From the NCBI GenBank assembly GCA_017354895.1, contig CP071496.1, forward strand, positions 124,001-188,000: a DNA stretch of 64,000 bases. Reading direction: 5' to 3'. Made by a program: the position numbers and the translations under genes. The number at the start of each line of letters is the position of its first letter. Positions within the stretch are counted from its first letter, which is position 1. Below, piece after piece: positions 45,185 to 55,936 of this stretch. This DNA comes from Podospora comata. Lineage: Eukaryota; Ascomycota; Sordariomycetes; Sordariales; Podosporaceae. The notes under the pieces were generated by a model that saw only the letters and a list, made by a program, of their open reading frames with translations, was not told the origin of the DNA and did no database searches.

Positions 45185-46847
45185 ATGTCCCCCATATCCT
45201 CAGCCCTCCACGCGGCTCTTGCCAGCCTTCACCTTCTCCCCATCCTCTCCCTCTCCTCCCTCGCCCTCCTCATCCTCTGGCACTACCTCTCCTACCGCCC
45301 CCTCTCGCACATCCCCGGCCCCTTCCTCGCCAAATTCACCAATCTTTACAAAATCTACGCCTGGTCCACTGCCCGTCAAGCCCACGTCTACGGCGCCCTC
45401 CCCGCCAAGTTCTCCTCCTCCCTCATCCGCATCGCCCCCCAAGAGCTCCTCTCCTCCGACCCGGACTTCATCCGCCAGATGAACTCGGCCCGCACGGAAT
45501 ACGCCCGCTCAAGTTGGTACACCCCCCTCCGCCTCGACCCCTGGGGCGAGAACCTCTTTGTCTGCACCTCCAACACGGCGCACACCGCCCTTCGGGCCAA
45601 GCTCGCAAACGGGTACAACGCGAAGGAGGTCCCATCGTTGGAGAGCGACATCGAGCACATCATTAGCAAACTTGTGTCCTATATCAGGAAGCGATGCATT
45701 TCCGAGCCACGCGGCCCGACGAGGAAGGTGGACTTTGCGAGAATCTCCCAGTTCTTCACGCTCGATGTTATCACCAGAGTCGCTTATGGGAAGGAGTTTG
45801 GGTATCTAGACCGGAACGAGGACATGTTTGACTGGATCAGAACGATCAACGACCAGGCGGCGTGGTTGGGCATCATGAGTGATTGGCCTGTTGTGGGCAA
45901 GATCTTGACGAACAAGCACGTCCTCGCGGTTGTTGGGCCGGAGAAGAAGAAGAAGTCTGGCGGGGGGGTGGGAGGGATTATGAAGATGGCTGAGGAGATT
46001 GTCGCCGAGAGGTTCGCCCCTGGGGCGGAGAAGGATAGGAAGGACATGCTCGGGGCCTTTGTCCGGCATGGGGTTACGCAGCGGGAGTGCGAGGTGGAGG
46101 TGCCGTTTCAGATTGTGGCGGGGAGTGACACTACGGCTGTGGCGGTGAGGGGGGTGGTGCTGTATTTGGCGGCGTGTAGGAGGGTGTATCTGAGATTGCA
46201 GAAAGAAATTGACGACGGGGTGAGGGAGGGGAGGATTTCGAGTCCGGTGAAGAATGAGGAGGGGAAGAGGTTGGAGTTGTTGCAGGTGAGTTTGCCGTGT
46301 GGGGGTTTTTGCTGAAGACAGGGACTGACGGTTGGCAGGCTGTGATTTATGAGACTCTTCGCATGCAGCCTCCTATTATGGCCCTACTGCTCAAGCAAGT
46401 ACCGCCTCAGGGGGATTACATCAACGGCCAGTTTATCCCCGGTGGCACGAGGGTCGGGCAGAACGCCTGGGCGATCATGCAAGACAAAGCCCTCTTTGGC
46501 GAAGATGCCGATGTGTTTCGACCTGAGAGGTGGCTCGAGGTTGACCCCGCGACCAAGAGGAAGATGGCCGACACGGTCGAGATGATTTTTGGGTATGGGA
46601 GATGGGTCTGCCTCGGCAAGCCGATGGCTTTTATGGAGTTGAACAAGGTCATTGTTGAGGTAAGGCCCTCGATTGATTAGTTGTTGGCATTAACACCTTG
46701 GCTAACAATCACCAGCTACTCCGCCGCTTCGACTTTGAGATGGCAGACCCCAAAAGCAGGATGAGAGAGAAGGAGTACGGTCTGTTGATTCAAAGTGGAC
46801 AGTGGATGAGGATTACCGAGAGATTTCCAGAAAACAGGGAGGAGTGA
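45185..46847 (+). CDS. Cytochrome P450 monooxygenase (second copy)
   Basis: Exons 45185-46285, 46339-46659 and 46716-46847 keep frame and give 517 residues. The anchor helix is at about 17-36, followed by the hinge PLSHIPGPFLAKF. The I-helix reads IVAGSDTTAVAV (AGxDTT), the K-helix ETLR, then RPERWLEV and the haem loop FGYGRWVCLGK with the Cys ligand. Introns 1 and 2 are canonical (GTGAGT...GGCAG and GTAAGG...ACCAG). It is a typical microsomal fungal P450 of normal length with all catalytic residues. Substrate unknown. It lies on the same strand as the FAD hydroxylase 3 kb upstream. The first 500 bases are C-rich on the coding strand and the remainder G-rich. Confidence 0.93.
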
Positions 46848-47631
46848 GGTCACAAGGCTCGAACACTTCTGGAAGCAACTTTGACATATTGAGCCCTGCG
46901 AATGGATGTCAGCCCAGCGCAAGGTCTTGACAACCGTCCTAATCCCACACAAGGGCCGATAGGAGGGAGAGTCGATATTATTCCAGCTCCTATAGACATT
47001 GGTTCTCAACTGACCCAAATAGAGCCTACAGCTGTCGGGAGCATAATAGACCTCAGTCCAGAACAATGATTGGAGCGGGAAGACGAGGCAGTCAAGCGCA
47101 GTGCTGAAGCGCGCCACTGGTAAAGCGTTTCCGACTACCGAGAATCCCCATAACGCTCCTACTTCGGCCAGATATGTGCCCAAGTTTATGGGGCTCCCCC
47201 CCGATGTGACCCCACAAAACTAGACCGGGCCTAGCAAACGCGGGCGTCTGCCTCCGTTTTTCGCCCGTTTCGACAGCCGCAACCTCCTCCGCATCGCTTC
47301 CGGAACATCGGCGGTGCACCCCAGCCGTGAGCGGGCCCGGCCGACCTGCTGGCGATGGAAATCACTTCGATTCATGCCGTGAAAGGAGCACATGATGTCA
47401 CGGAATGGACACCATCCACGGCTTCGCGAGCCGGGTTAGGCATGTCTTGATGCCGGGTTGACGGGATGCTTTCCGCAATAGCTGGGACAGACTCAACTGA
47501 GAATACGAATCCCAACACCTAGAGAGGATTCTTGATATAAAAGATGACCCCAAGACAATTTCGGTCTGGTGCTTGCTCTTGATCAACAGGGTCAACACCA
47601 GGAAGTCTTCTCAACAGTCGCTGCCGACAAC
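46848..47631. other. Intergenic region with GH6 promoter
   Basis: No gene is supported. A TATA-like box lies at 47534-47540, 92 bp before the GH6 ATG. Confidence 0.5.
47534..47540 (+). promoter_or_regulatory. TATA-like box of the GH6 gene
   Basis: TATAAAA at a normal distance upstream of the ATG at 47632. Confidence 0.45.
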
Positions 47632-48992
47632 ATGCGCGCCGTCTACGCCATTCTCGCTGGCTTGCTTGCCACAGGCAGTGCCTCTCCCCTTGAGGCACGC
47701 CAGTCCGGCAACCCCTTTGTTGGCCGCAGCCTGTTCGTCAACCCCAAGTACAGCGAGTCGCTCGAGAGGACTCGCCAGGCCTTCCTGTCCCGCGGAGACC
47801 AGACCAACGCGGCCAAGGTGCAGTACGTCCAGAACAAGGTCGGCACCTTTGTCTGGATCTCCAACATCTTCCTCCTTCGCGACATCGACGACGCCATCCG
47901 CAATGCCCGCGCTGCTCAGTCTAGGGGCGAGAAGCCCATCGTCGGTCTTGTGCTGTACAACCTCCCCGACCGCGACTGCAGCGCCGGTCATTCTTCAGGA
48001 GAGCTGAGTCTGGACCAAAACGGTCTGAACCGTTACCGCACCGAGTATGTCCAGCCTTTTGCTCAGAAGCTCAAGGCCGCATCGGATCTTCAGTTTGCTG
48101 TTATTCTTGAGCCTGATGCCATCGGCAACATGGTGACCGGCACCACTGCCTTCTGCCGCAACGCCCGCGGGCCTCAGCAGGACGGCATTGCCTATGCCAT
48201 TCAGCAGCTCCAGGCCAGTAACATCCACCTCTACCTTGACGTCGCCAACGGCGGCTGGCTCGGCTGGGCGGACAACCTCAAACCTAGTAAGCAGTGACCT
48301 CCTCTCACAAAACCCAAAGAGATCGAACTAACTCCCTTTAAGCCGCCGCCGAAGTAGCCACCATCCTCCAAAAGGCCGGCAGCAACGCCCGCATCCGCGG
48401 CTACTCCAGCAACGTCTCCAACTACAACCCCTACTCCACCAACAACCCACCCCCATACACGGCCGGCAGCCCCTCGGCCGACGAGTCCCGCTACGCCACC
48501 TCCCTCGGCAACGCCCTCCGCGAGCGCGGCCTCCCCACCAACTTCATCATCGACCAAGGCCGCGTCGCCCTCAACGGCGCCCGCAAGGAATGGGGCGAGT
48601 GGTGCAACGTCTCCCCCGCCGGCTTCGGTCAACCCTTCACGACCAACACCAACAACCCCAACGTCGACGCCATCCTCTGGGTCAAGCCCGGTGGCGAGTC
48701 GGACGGGACGTGTGGCATGTCGGGGGCTCCGCAGGCGGGCGCGTGGTTTGATGCCTATGCGCAGATGTTGACCACGAATGCGCACCCCGAGATTCGTGCT
48801 GATGGTGGTGGTGGTGGTAGTCCTGCTCCTGGGCCTAGCTCGACGGCCGTGGCGCCTTCGCCAAGTGCTACTCCGGGTGGAAACTGTGCTGCTAGGTGGG
48901 CTCAATGTGGCGGGCAGGGATGGACGGGGCCGACGTGCTGTGCCCAGGGGACGTGCCAGGCTAGTAACCAGTGGTATTCGCAGTGCTTGTAG
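47632..48992 (+). CDS. GH6 cellulase with C-terminal CBM1
   Basis: Exons 47632-48286 and 48343-48992 (GTAAGC...TTTAAG intron) code for 434 residues. A signal peptide ([17 protein letters not shown]) is followed by a short pro-like segment. The GH6 domain, about 25-370, has [12 protein letters not shown] with the catalytic acid Asp, [10 protein letters not shown] with the second active-site Asp, [13 protein letters not shown] and [13 protein letters not shown] Gly/Pro/Ser/Thr linker leads to a complete family 1 cellulose-binding module ([15 protein letters not shown]...[19 protein letters not shown]). Trichoderma-type CBHII enzymes carry the CBM1 at the N-terminus, so the C-terminal position is notable. 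It matches what I recall for some Humicola/Podospora GH6 enzymes of endoglucanase type. It is secreted and cuts cellulose by inversion. No break is seen. Confidence 0.93.
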
Positions 48993-50051
48993 ATTGTATA
49001 TGGTGGTTGGCAAGAAGGGGGTGTGGAGAAAGATGTAAATAGCATGTGTGGTTGACTTTGTACATGAGCATGGTCTATGAGATGGCATATGGGTCATGAA
49101 CACGAATCTCAGGGCAAAATTCATATGTGTGACTCTATCATCAAGTCTTCAGACCAAAAGAGCTTGTTCGAGTTAAGCTTTACGAGCGAACTTGACAATG
49201 GAAGCCGCCAAGCCCACCTACCAGACTTAATTTGGTGCTTGGCTTGACTTTGACAGTTAAGCCAAGTTTTATGCCAACCCTGATCAAACCTATATCTTCG
49301 TTCTATGAACCAACATCCCCTAGTAGACCACAGGTTCAAGTTTCCAATCTATCATACTCCCGGACAATGCCTACCTAGGTGACTGGACGCTCGGTCCTAG
49401 AACGATGTCGCCCTCCTCTGCTGGCGTGACCTTGGTTTGCCCACTGCTTGTTGGCATGGAATTACCTAAACACTGGAATCAGACCCAAGCTGAATGTCTC
49501 GAAGCGTTCTTCCTCTGGCGGAGTATTCCCGCTGTTAATTATGCACCCGCATACCGTCCTGGGTCAAACAAAAGAGCCGGCCGCTGCAGCACAAGGCTCA
49601 TGATAGCCTCAACCTTGAAGCTTCCACAAAAGAACAGACCTCCATCTGCGACACCAGACGGGAAAGTGCGGGAAATGCTTCTATTCAGGCAGTGGCATAT
49701 GGCAATGATCGACATTGTCCATTGTGATTTCCACGCGGCAGGACACATGCCAAGCCTCGCCCCAGACCTGCTCCTTTGCAAACAATCAGGCTCAAACATC
49801 TTGGGGTTCTTTGTTCTATAAAATGTGCCGCTCTACCCTACGTCAAGACTGTGGCATGTGATATCGATGCGGAACCTGTCCGCCCCTCAACCCTGACCCC
49901 TGACCCCTATCTTCTTAACGTCTAACACCTAAGTTTAAGGAAAGTCAACTTGGCTCCTCCGTCCATTCTCCAAGAAACTGTGCACCCTGGTTTTCTTCTT
50001 CTCATTCTGTGTACTTTTATTTATTCTTATTCTTGATGGCTTCTTCCTAAG
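48993..50051. other. Intergenic region
   Basis: No gene is supported in this 1.06 kb. An ACCTAGGT motif lies at about 49372-49380. The 200 bases before 50052 are pyrimidine-rich, as expected of a promoter and leader. Confidence 0.5.
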
Positions 50052-51017
50052 ATGGCATCATCACGATACAGCCTCGACAGCAGAACAACATTCGCTGGGT
50101 CCCCGATCAGCCCTTCAACAACACATGCCATTCCCAAGCTGCACGGTGAAGGACTGGGTCTGCTACACAACTGGGAAAAGTCTCCTCGCAGTCCCACCAT
50201 AAATCGGAGTTGGCGAGATGACACGACCCAAGAAGGCCAAACACCAGCCAGGAGATCACGGGTCCTTATAATCATGTTGTACCTTCTCGCCTTCTTCACC
50301 GTCCTAATCTGCAGCTGCGCAACATGGGGCATCGTCGCCTATTCCACATCACAAACATCTTCTCAGTGCAACTCTCACGTCATGAGCGGGAAAGAGGACA
50401 CCCTCCACCTCGCCTCAGACATCAGCGGCCTTGTGCCAGAATGTATGACTTTTCCCTTTTTTCTCCTCACAGCCCACCCAGGACACGGCTCTAAACAACC
50501 CCTACCTACCTACCTAGTCTCCCTCCGCCCCCAAACCTTCCATCCTGACCCCGAGCTCCCAACCAACAGCACCACCCCCCCTCCCGCCTGGACCTCCTCC
50601 TTCCCCCTCGGCAACGGCTTCATCACCACCCCACCCAACTTCAACCCCTCCGGCAATTCCCACCTCCCTCCCCCGATGGAGTTCCATAAGCAGCAAGTCT
50701 ACTCGGTGGCTGTCTTCCACCAGCTTCACTGCCTGCAGATGATCATGACGAGGTACAACTCGCTTGTTACGGGTGATGTTAAGTATAAAAGAATGCAAGG
50801 GTATGATGATGATCACAGCCACATCAACCACTGCTTTGGCTACCTGAGACAGAGCCTCATGTGTTGCGGTGATACCGCGCTTGAGGGGCAGAATCCGGAG
50901 ACGGAGGGGCAAAAGGTCGAGACCGATGGGATGGGGGTGGTGCACATGTGCAAGGACTTTCAGGTGGTTGTGGAATGGGTGGAGGGGAGGAGGGTTAGTG
51001 ACGAGAGGGGGGTTTAG
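50052..51017 (+). CDS. UstYa-family (DUF3328) oxidase
   Basis: Exons 50052-50442 and 50518-51017 give 296 residues; the 75-nt intron (GTATGA donor) ends in an ACCT repeat (CTACCTACCTACCTAG). An unspliced open frame also exists, but splicing gives LVPEFSLRPQTFHPDPE, which fits the family. The N-terminal 70 residues are cytoplasmic and Ser-rich, and one membrane helix follows (about 75-97, LIIMLYLLAFFTVLICSCAT). The catalytic part holds two HxxHC motifs, HQLHC and HINHC, then FGYLRQSLMCCGDTALEG. UstYa proteins catalyse oxidative cyclisation of fungal ribosomal peptides and some other chemistry. No precursor peptide with repeated cores is visible nearby. A GMC oxidoreductase pseudogene follows 384 bp downstream. 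Confidence 0.9.
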   Translation: MASSRYSLDSRTTFAGSPISPSTTHAIPKLHGEGLGLLHNWEKSPRSPTINRSWRDDTTQEGQTPARRSRVLIIMLYLLAFFTVLICSCATWGIVAYSTSQTSSQCNSHVMSGKEDTLHLASDISGLVPECMTFPFFLLTAHPGHGSKQPLPTYLVSLRPQTFHPDPELPTNSTTPPPAWTSSFPLGNGFITTPPNFNPSGNSHLPPPMEFHKQQVYSVAVFHQLHCLQMIMTRYNSLVTGDVKYKRMQGYDDDHSHINHCFGYLRQSLMCCGDTALEGQNPETEGQKVETDGMGVVHMCKDFQVVVEWVEGRRVSDERGV

Positions 51018-51400
51018 GTGTATCAGTGTGTGCTAGTTTCTTTCCCGGACGCTCTGCTTGTGGCATTTACTCGCTATTATGGGTTAGGATGTTCACTTTG
51101 GGGGCTTCGGGGACACAAAATGTAGAACGGGAATGAGCTGCCCGAAATGGCGCTCTTGGCGGAGTTGTACAGCCGAGAGACGATTTAGGAGAGGCGCAAT
51201 AAACCCGAGAAACATGCAGTCATCATCAGTCTTATCAATAATCCTATGTTGTGTAGCTTTTGTTGGACATCGAGATGGATTTACTAATGGAGATAAGGTA
51301 GACTGGAGCATCCTCATCAGTAAGTACGTATGGTATAACTCTGATCCCCTCCAGTGCACTGTTCCTCTCTATCATCTCTTCGCATTAGGTCCCAAGCAAG
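51018..51400. other. Intergenic region
   Basis: No gene is supported between the UstYa-type gene and the GMC pseudogene. Confidence 0.45.
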
Positions 51401-52737
51401 ATGTTGGCAAAAGTCTTGAGCGGCTTCTTTTTCCTTGCGGCAGGTTTCGCCCAAGGTCAACCATGGGATTTTGTGTAATTTATTGTTTTAGTCTACTCTT
51501 CGCCTTCGACACAGGCTATTAATGCCGAGCTCAGAATCGTAGGCGGGGGAACAGCTGGTCTTACACTCGCTGCACGTTTCTCCGAGATCCCTTCATCCAA
51601 TATCCTGGTTCTCAAAGGAGCTGCAGCCGTATTGCAAGAAATCAGAGCAGTTTGTGACTTCATCAAAGGAGGTCAAGCACGATCTAGGAGTCCAGTTTCT
51701 TGACGAGACAGTGCATGGGAAGAATGGACCAATCGTAAACTCCTTCCCAGAAGTCTACGGCCCGTTCCAAAAGACATGGGCGAGAACAGCTGGGCCTAGG
51801 GGTCACCGGAGACCCGAGAGGAGGACTTTCTTTGGGCGGTTTTGCTAATCCGTTCCACACTGACTCGAAACCAAGGAACGGAGCTACCCTGGTAACAGGC
51901 ACTATCTTGCAGCCAAAGGGAGAAAGAATCTCAAGGTCATTACCGGGGCTCGCTCTCGTGACAAAGATTCACACCGATGTGAGAAAGCAAGGCACCCGCC
52001 CCTCCAACTGTCACAGGCGTGGGGTATGCCAAGGACGGAGTGAAGCACAATGTCTGGATCAACGAGGAGGTGATTGTCTCGGCAAAAGCAGTTGAGTCTC
52101 CCAAGCTGCTAGAGCTGCCAATCTCAGGCAGCTCTAGACTTCTGAACAAGTTGGGAATCAAGGTGGTGGTCAACAATGGCTTTTGTTGGACAAAATTACC
52201 AAAATCACCTCATGTTGCCTCTGGGGTTAGTACCTTGCTCATTGTCCTCAAGATCCTGAGATCGAGAACCCTAACACCAATACCAGATTAATGGCAAAAC
52301 CCCATCTCACCACAGCCGAAGACTTCGCCGACCCCGCCGTCTTCCAAGCAGCCTTCTCCGAATACCTTACCAACCGCACCGGTCCCCTAACCGTTGTAAA
52401 CGCCAGCTCAGCCCTCCCCGAAAATGCCGCCATCGCGAAAGGACACAGGCAAATACCTCACCCTCCTCACCCTCCTCCAGCAGCCCTTCTCCTGCCGCAG
52501 CATGCACATCTCCTCTTCCTCCCCCTCGCAACCCCCAGTGATAAACCCAAGCTACCTCTCCCACCCCATCGACAGGCATATCGTCCGCCTAGGCGCATTG
52601 CACCTCCAGAAGATCGCCTCCACTCCGCGGTTGTCGCATTTGTTGGAAAAGGGGGGCAAGGTTTTCCAACCGGGGTACCCAAGGGGGGGGAGGCGGTAAA
52701 TAGTGCTGTGGCTGAGAGGGCGGGGGCGGAGTTGTGA
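51401..52737 (+). pseudogene. GMC oxidoreductase pseudogene
   Basis: An ATG at 51401 starts a signal peptide (MLAKVLSGFFFLAAGFAQG). After a likely intron the FAD motif IVGGGTAGLTLAARFSE appears (about 51539-51590). The text then jumps past the region with the second GMC signature to FLDETVHGKNGPIVNSFPEV. A frame change near 51800 leads to LGVTGDPRGGLSLGGFANPF. Later come EVIVSAKAVESPKLLEL and SRLLNKLGIKVVV (another frame), then LTTAEDFADPAVFQAAFSEY and, again in a different frame, INPSYLSHPIDRHIVRLGAL. Homology ends near 52700 without the C-terminal active-site His/Asn block. So it has at least one large internal deletion, several frameshifts and a lost 3' end. The intact family comprises secreted flavin alcohol or aryl-alcohol oxidases. 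Confidence 0.8.
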
Positions 52738-52863
52738 AGGGGGAGTATGGGTTTGGTGGGGGGTAGTTGAGGAGGGTAGAGATGAAGGTAGGCTATCGAT
52801 GCATGTTTTGTTGAAACATTCATATTGGATTCTGTTGTCTACCTGAGTCTAGAAGTTCATGTC

Positions 52864-53217
52864 TGTCACACGGCAAAAGCCAACCACCTGCAACCACGCC
52901 CAACAACACTGTCGATACCACCGCAAGGAGGGGTAACTGCAAGTTGTGAGCCTCTCGTTCAAAGTGAGGCAGACAAACAGAGGCATGGCGGTTATCAAAG
53001 GAAGCCCACTGGCCCAGTAGGATATGGAAGGACTTGGCGATGGCCTGAGGCCAACAAGGGCACGGGCCACGCGAGGGAGGATAAAATACGCGTTTGGAAA
53101 CACCAAGACTGTATCCCTTCTTCTTCTTTTCAGTATCACAGACTTCGAGGCCATTGAAGATTATTAGCCTGAATTGAACCATGAGTTCCAAGCTCTGATG
53201 TTACAGCCCTTGTCACA
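52864..53217 (+). mobile_element. Solo LTR, family B
   Basis: A 354-bp unit begins TGTCACACGG and ends CTTGTCACA. It is flanked by perfect 5-bp direct repeats ATGTC (52859-52863 and 53218-53222). GATAAAATACG near 53080 may be the old TATA region. There is no internal sequence, so it is a solo LTR. A second copy without duplication lies at 17554-17884. Confidence 0.82.
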
Positions 53218-53525
53218 ATGTCTTCGGGTTAACCCCTGCTAATTGGAACGATACTCTGATGTCAGGTAGGTATCCGGAACTTGAGGCTCACAGCTCGGAC
53301 TCTGTGGGCGAGTGGCATCCTGCTTGTCGACGGCACAGTCGGCATGGGAGTCCCAACATGTCGGGCATGTTCTACCAAAGACACCTTACGTCGATAGAAA
53401 ATCGAAAGTGGATTTATTGGATCATTCTGATAGGTGAAGGACTACCAAAATGTGACGCACAGTACCGTACGGGAACCAGGAATCAACAAGTTAGGCAGCA
53501 CTGGACGAGGCTCGATCACGATGTA

Positions 53526-53558
53526 GGTTGGATGACAAGGAAGTGGACCACATATGGA
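53526..53558 (+). repeat. Left terminal inverted repeat of the second pogo element
   Basis: It pairs with 55028-55060 with three mismatches in 33 bases, all but one of them transitions. Confidence 0.78.
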
Positions 53559-53730
53559 GGTGGCCCAGGTAGGTTTGAACTACCCAAGCCATCTACCCAC
53601 ATTAAACCCTCCACAACCCTGGACCTCTGAAAGCCTCCCGATATCAACACACACTTTATATTCCACCCACAAAGACTAAAAATGAAGCTTTTCTTTTACT
53701 TCTTTTTGCTCCAGATACCTATCAATAGCC

Positions 53731-54909
53731 GAATATACCGAGGAGGATATTAAAAATGCCCAGAAAGACATTGCCGCTAATATAAGCTAGCGAAAAGCGT
53801 TCGATAAGTACGGGATTCCACGTTCCACCCTAAAGTACCGTATTAATAATACTTTATGAAGACTTTATTTATAAAAATTAATAACAACTTTCTTACAGTT
53901 AAAAAAAAATTATTATTTAATAGATCCTTTGTTAGAGAAACTTTAATTATACTTTTACTTATATTAATATAAAAGCTTTAGCGACTAGTTTATTAATTAA
54001 ATAAAGCGATTTTAATTCTTTGAATAAATAGTTACATTAGTAATAAGTTTGCTATTAATTAATTTAAAAAGGTTTTTATATTAATAATTAAACTTAAAGA
54101 TTTATTGAAATCTTATTTTTTTATAATGACTATAACTTATATATTACTAACGACTTTATAATTTAACACTATAAGAGTAACATTTACTTTTTTCTTTATT
54201 TCTTTATTACTTTTACGTTCTTTAACCCCTTAATATTAATTACTTTTCTCATATGAAAAAAACATATAAAAGGCTTATATCTATAAACGACGTTTTCACT
54301 AACTATACGCTTAACGGTAAAGTCGATTTAGTCTGGTTATATAACCTTACCCGTAAATAAGGCTTTAGAGAAGAAATATTAATAGTGTTAGCGTAAATAG
54401 GATTATAGTTTATACGTAAACGTAAACCGTTCTCTTTAAGCTAAGTAATGGTCCCTGTAATACCGTTCGATCTCTGTTTAAAAATACTTACTTTCTATAC
54501 CGTGGGGGATTCCTAGGTAGCCAAGAAGGTCAGGGACCTACTTAAGAACTATACGCCGGCTGGAAAACGGTTTGCAGTAAGGACTCTCACTAGTACTATA
54601 CTTACACTGAGATCTGAGGCATCCATCCACAAAGCTGATGCGGTAAGGCACCAACAGAACGCCCAAAAGGCCCAGGAAGCAAGAAAAAGGCGTAAGTTGA
54701 ATAGAGGAAACTCGACTTCTAAGTTTGTGAGGCTCTGTGAACTGGAAGAGGCCCGCATTGAAGGGAGGGTGGTGGAGGAAGAAGTGGTAGCCAAGGAGGA
54801 TGTGGAGCCGCTAGAGCCAGCCCACCCTGTGCGGCGCAGCGCACGTTATCGGGTTCAAACCAGGCGCAAGCGAGAAGCAGATGCAATGTCTGACTCTGAC
54901 AGTGAATGA
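53731..54909 (+). pseudogene. Transposase remnant of the second pogo element
   Basis: The text YTEEDIKNAQKDIAANIS, a stop, then RKAFDKYGIPRSTLKYRI is the psq-type helix-turn-helix at a pogo-like transposase N-terminus. From about 54555 to the TGA at 54907-54909 an open frame (TPAGKRFAVRTLTST...) carries a lysine/arginine-rich coiled segment and an acidic tail, like C-termini of these transposases. The DDE core between them is AT-rich, stop-filled and unreadable, consistent with RIP. Confidence 0.72.
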
Positions 54910-55027
54910 GCTACATTTTGGTATAACTCCCATAGAAATTGACCCAGTATTAGTCTTGTTGTGGTCGGTGTGAGCATTCAGGGGTAATCTCAAGGTTGTG
55001 TGGCTGGTGTGGTGGTGGTGGACCAGA

Positions 55028-55060
55028 TCCACATGTGGTCCATTTCCTGGTCATCCAACC
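55028..55060 (-). repeat. Right terminal inverted repeat of the second pogo element
   Basis: This is the reverse-complement partner of 53526-53558. Confidence 0.78.
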
Positions 55061-55150
55061 TACCACCAAAAGACGAGACCGAAAAATCACCGTCACACGG
55101 CCCCTGCATAAACCAGTCTAGCCAAATTGCCTGCTCCTTCTATACCTAGG

Positions 55151-55158
55151 TATATAAG
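55151..55158 (+). promoter_or_regulatory. TATA-like box
   Basis: TATATAAG lies 86 bp before the ATG at 55237 and directly follows an ACCTAGG motif. Confidence 0.5.
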
Positions 55159-55236
55159 GCCCCTTCCTTCACCTTGTACTTCCCTCATTTGTCCTCATAT
55201 CCTTCTTCCTCGTCAACCACAAATAATTCTCTCAAA

Positions 55237-55818
55237 ATGAAGTTCTCAACCCTCCTCGCCATCAGCAGTGCTGCTCTCGTCTCTGCCGCTGACGAAGGCA
55301 ACGGAATCACTCTCCCCACTTCGACCGATGCGAATCAGTTTGTCTCGGCGGTCTACTCACCATCCCCCGTCCCCTCCGAGGTATCGCCATTCATCACGCC
55401 GCTGGCCACAACGTGGTACAAGGTCCAGAGCTCCTTTATGCACGACCCCAGATACCCTTCCCTCACTTCCGATATCGTTTCGGCAATCACCCATGCCCCC
55501 GATGCCGAGGCTTCGCTGCAGGCTATGTTGACTGGTGGGGAGTGGAACTGGAACAAGGTGATGACTCAGTCGTGGTATGTTTCCCTGATGATGGAGTGAT
55601 GTGTTAAGAAAAGAGTATGCTGACAGCGAGAATCTGATGGTAGGTACGACAATCATGTGCCGAAGGACTCGAAGGACTTTGTCTCGCAGTACCTCGAGGC
55701 CTGGGACAAGGCCGCCGAGGAGGTGACTAAGAGCGGCGCTGCCCCTCGGGGCATGGGCACGGGTATGGCCATGGTTGTGGCAGGTGTAGCTGCTGGTGTC
55801 ATCGCCGCTGTGTTGTAA
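55237..55818 (+). CDS. Small secreted protein with hydrophobic C-terminus (likely GPI-anchored)
   Basis: Exons 55237-55574 and 55644-55818 (GTATGT...GGTAG intron) code for 170 residues. A signal peptide is clear (MKFSTLLAISSAALVSA). The mature part is Ser/Pro-rich at first, then has aromatic residues (TTWYKVQSSF, GGEWNWNKVMTQSWYDNH). It ends in a Gly/Ala/Val hydrophobic tail (MAMVVAGVAAGVIAAVL) after a small-residue stretch, as in GPI-anchored wall proteins. There are no cysteines in the mature protein, so it is not a cysteine-rich effector type. The family is unknown to me. The gene has a normal TATA box and leader. It is tail to tail with the PLP decarboxylase gene, 118 bp apart. Confidence 0.82.
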
Positions 55819-55936
55819 GGTAGACATCGTGATATTTTACGCGAGACGCGTGGCGAAACGCAATCTTTGATATTAAATACCAAAACATACCCTACAAAAG
55901 CAACCCCCCTTCCCCCCTCCCTCTCTTCCAATTAAC

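Larger units (their letters stand above)
53526..55060 (+). mobile_element. Second Fot1/pogo-type DNA transposon, degenerate
   Basis: The ends are 33-bp inverted repeats (53526-53558 and 55028-55060, starting GGTTGGATGAC) with three mismatches. They are flanked by TA on both sides (53524-53525 and 55061-55062). Inside lie the two ends of a transposase gene around an AT-rich core of about 620 bp. The repeat sequence is unrelated to that of the element at 13677-14835, so it is a different family. Confidence 0.8.

Noticed and set aside
49405-49821. Open frame of 138 residues before the UstYa gene.
   Set aside because: No motif, ordinary intergenic composition and no sensible N-terminus.
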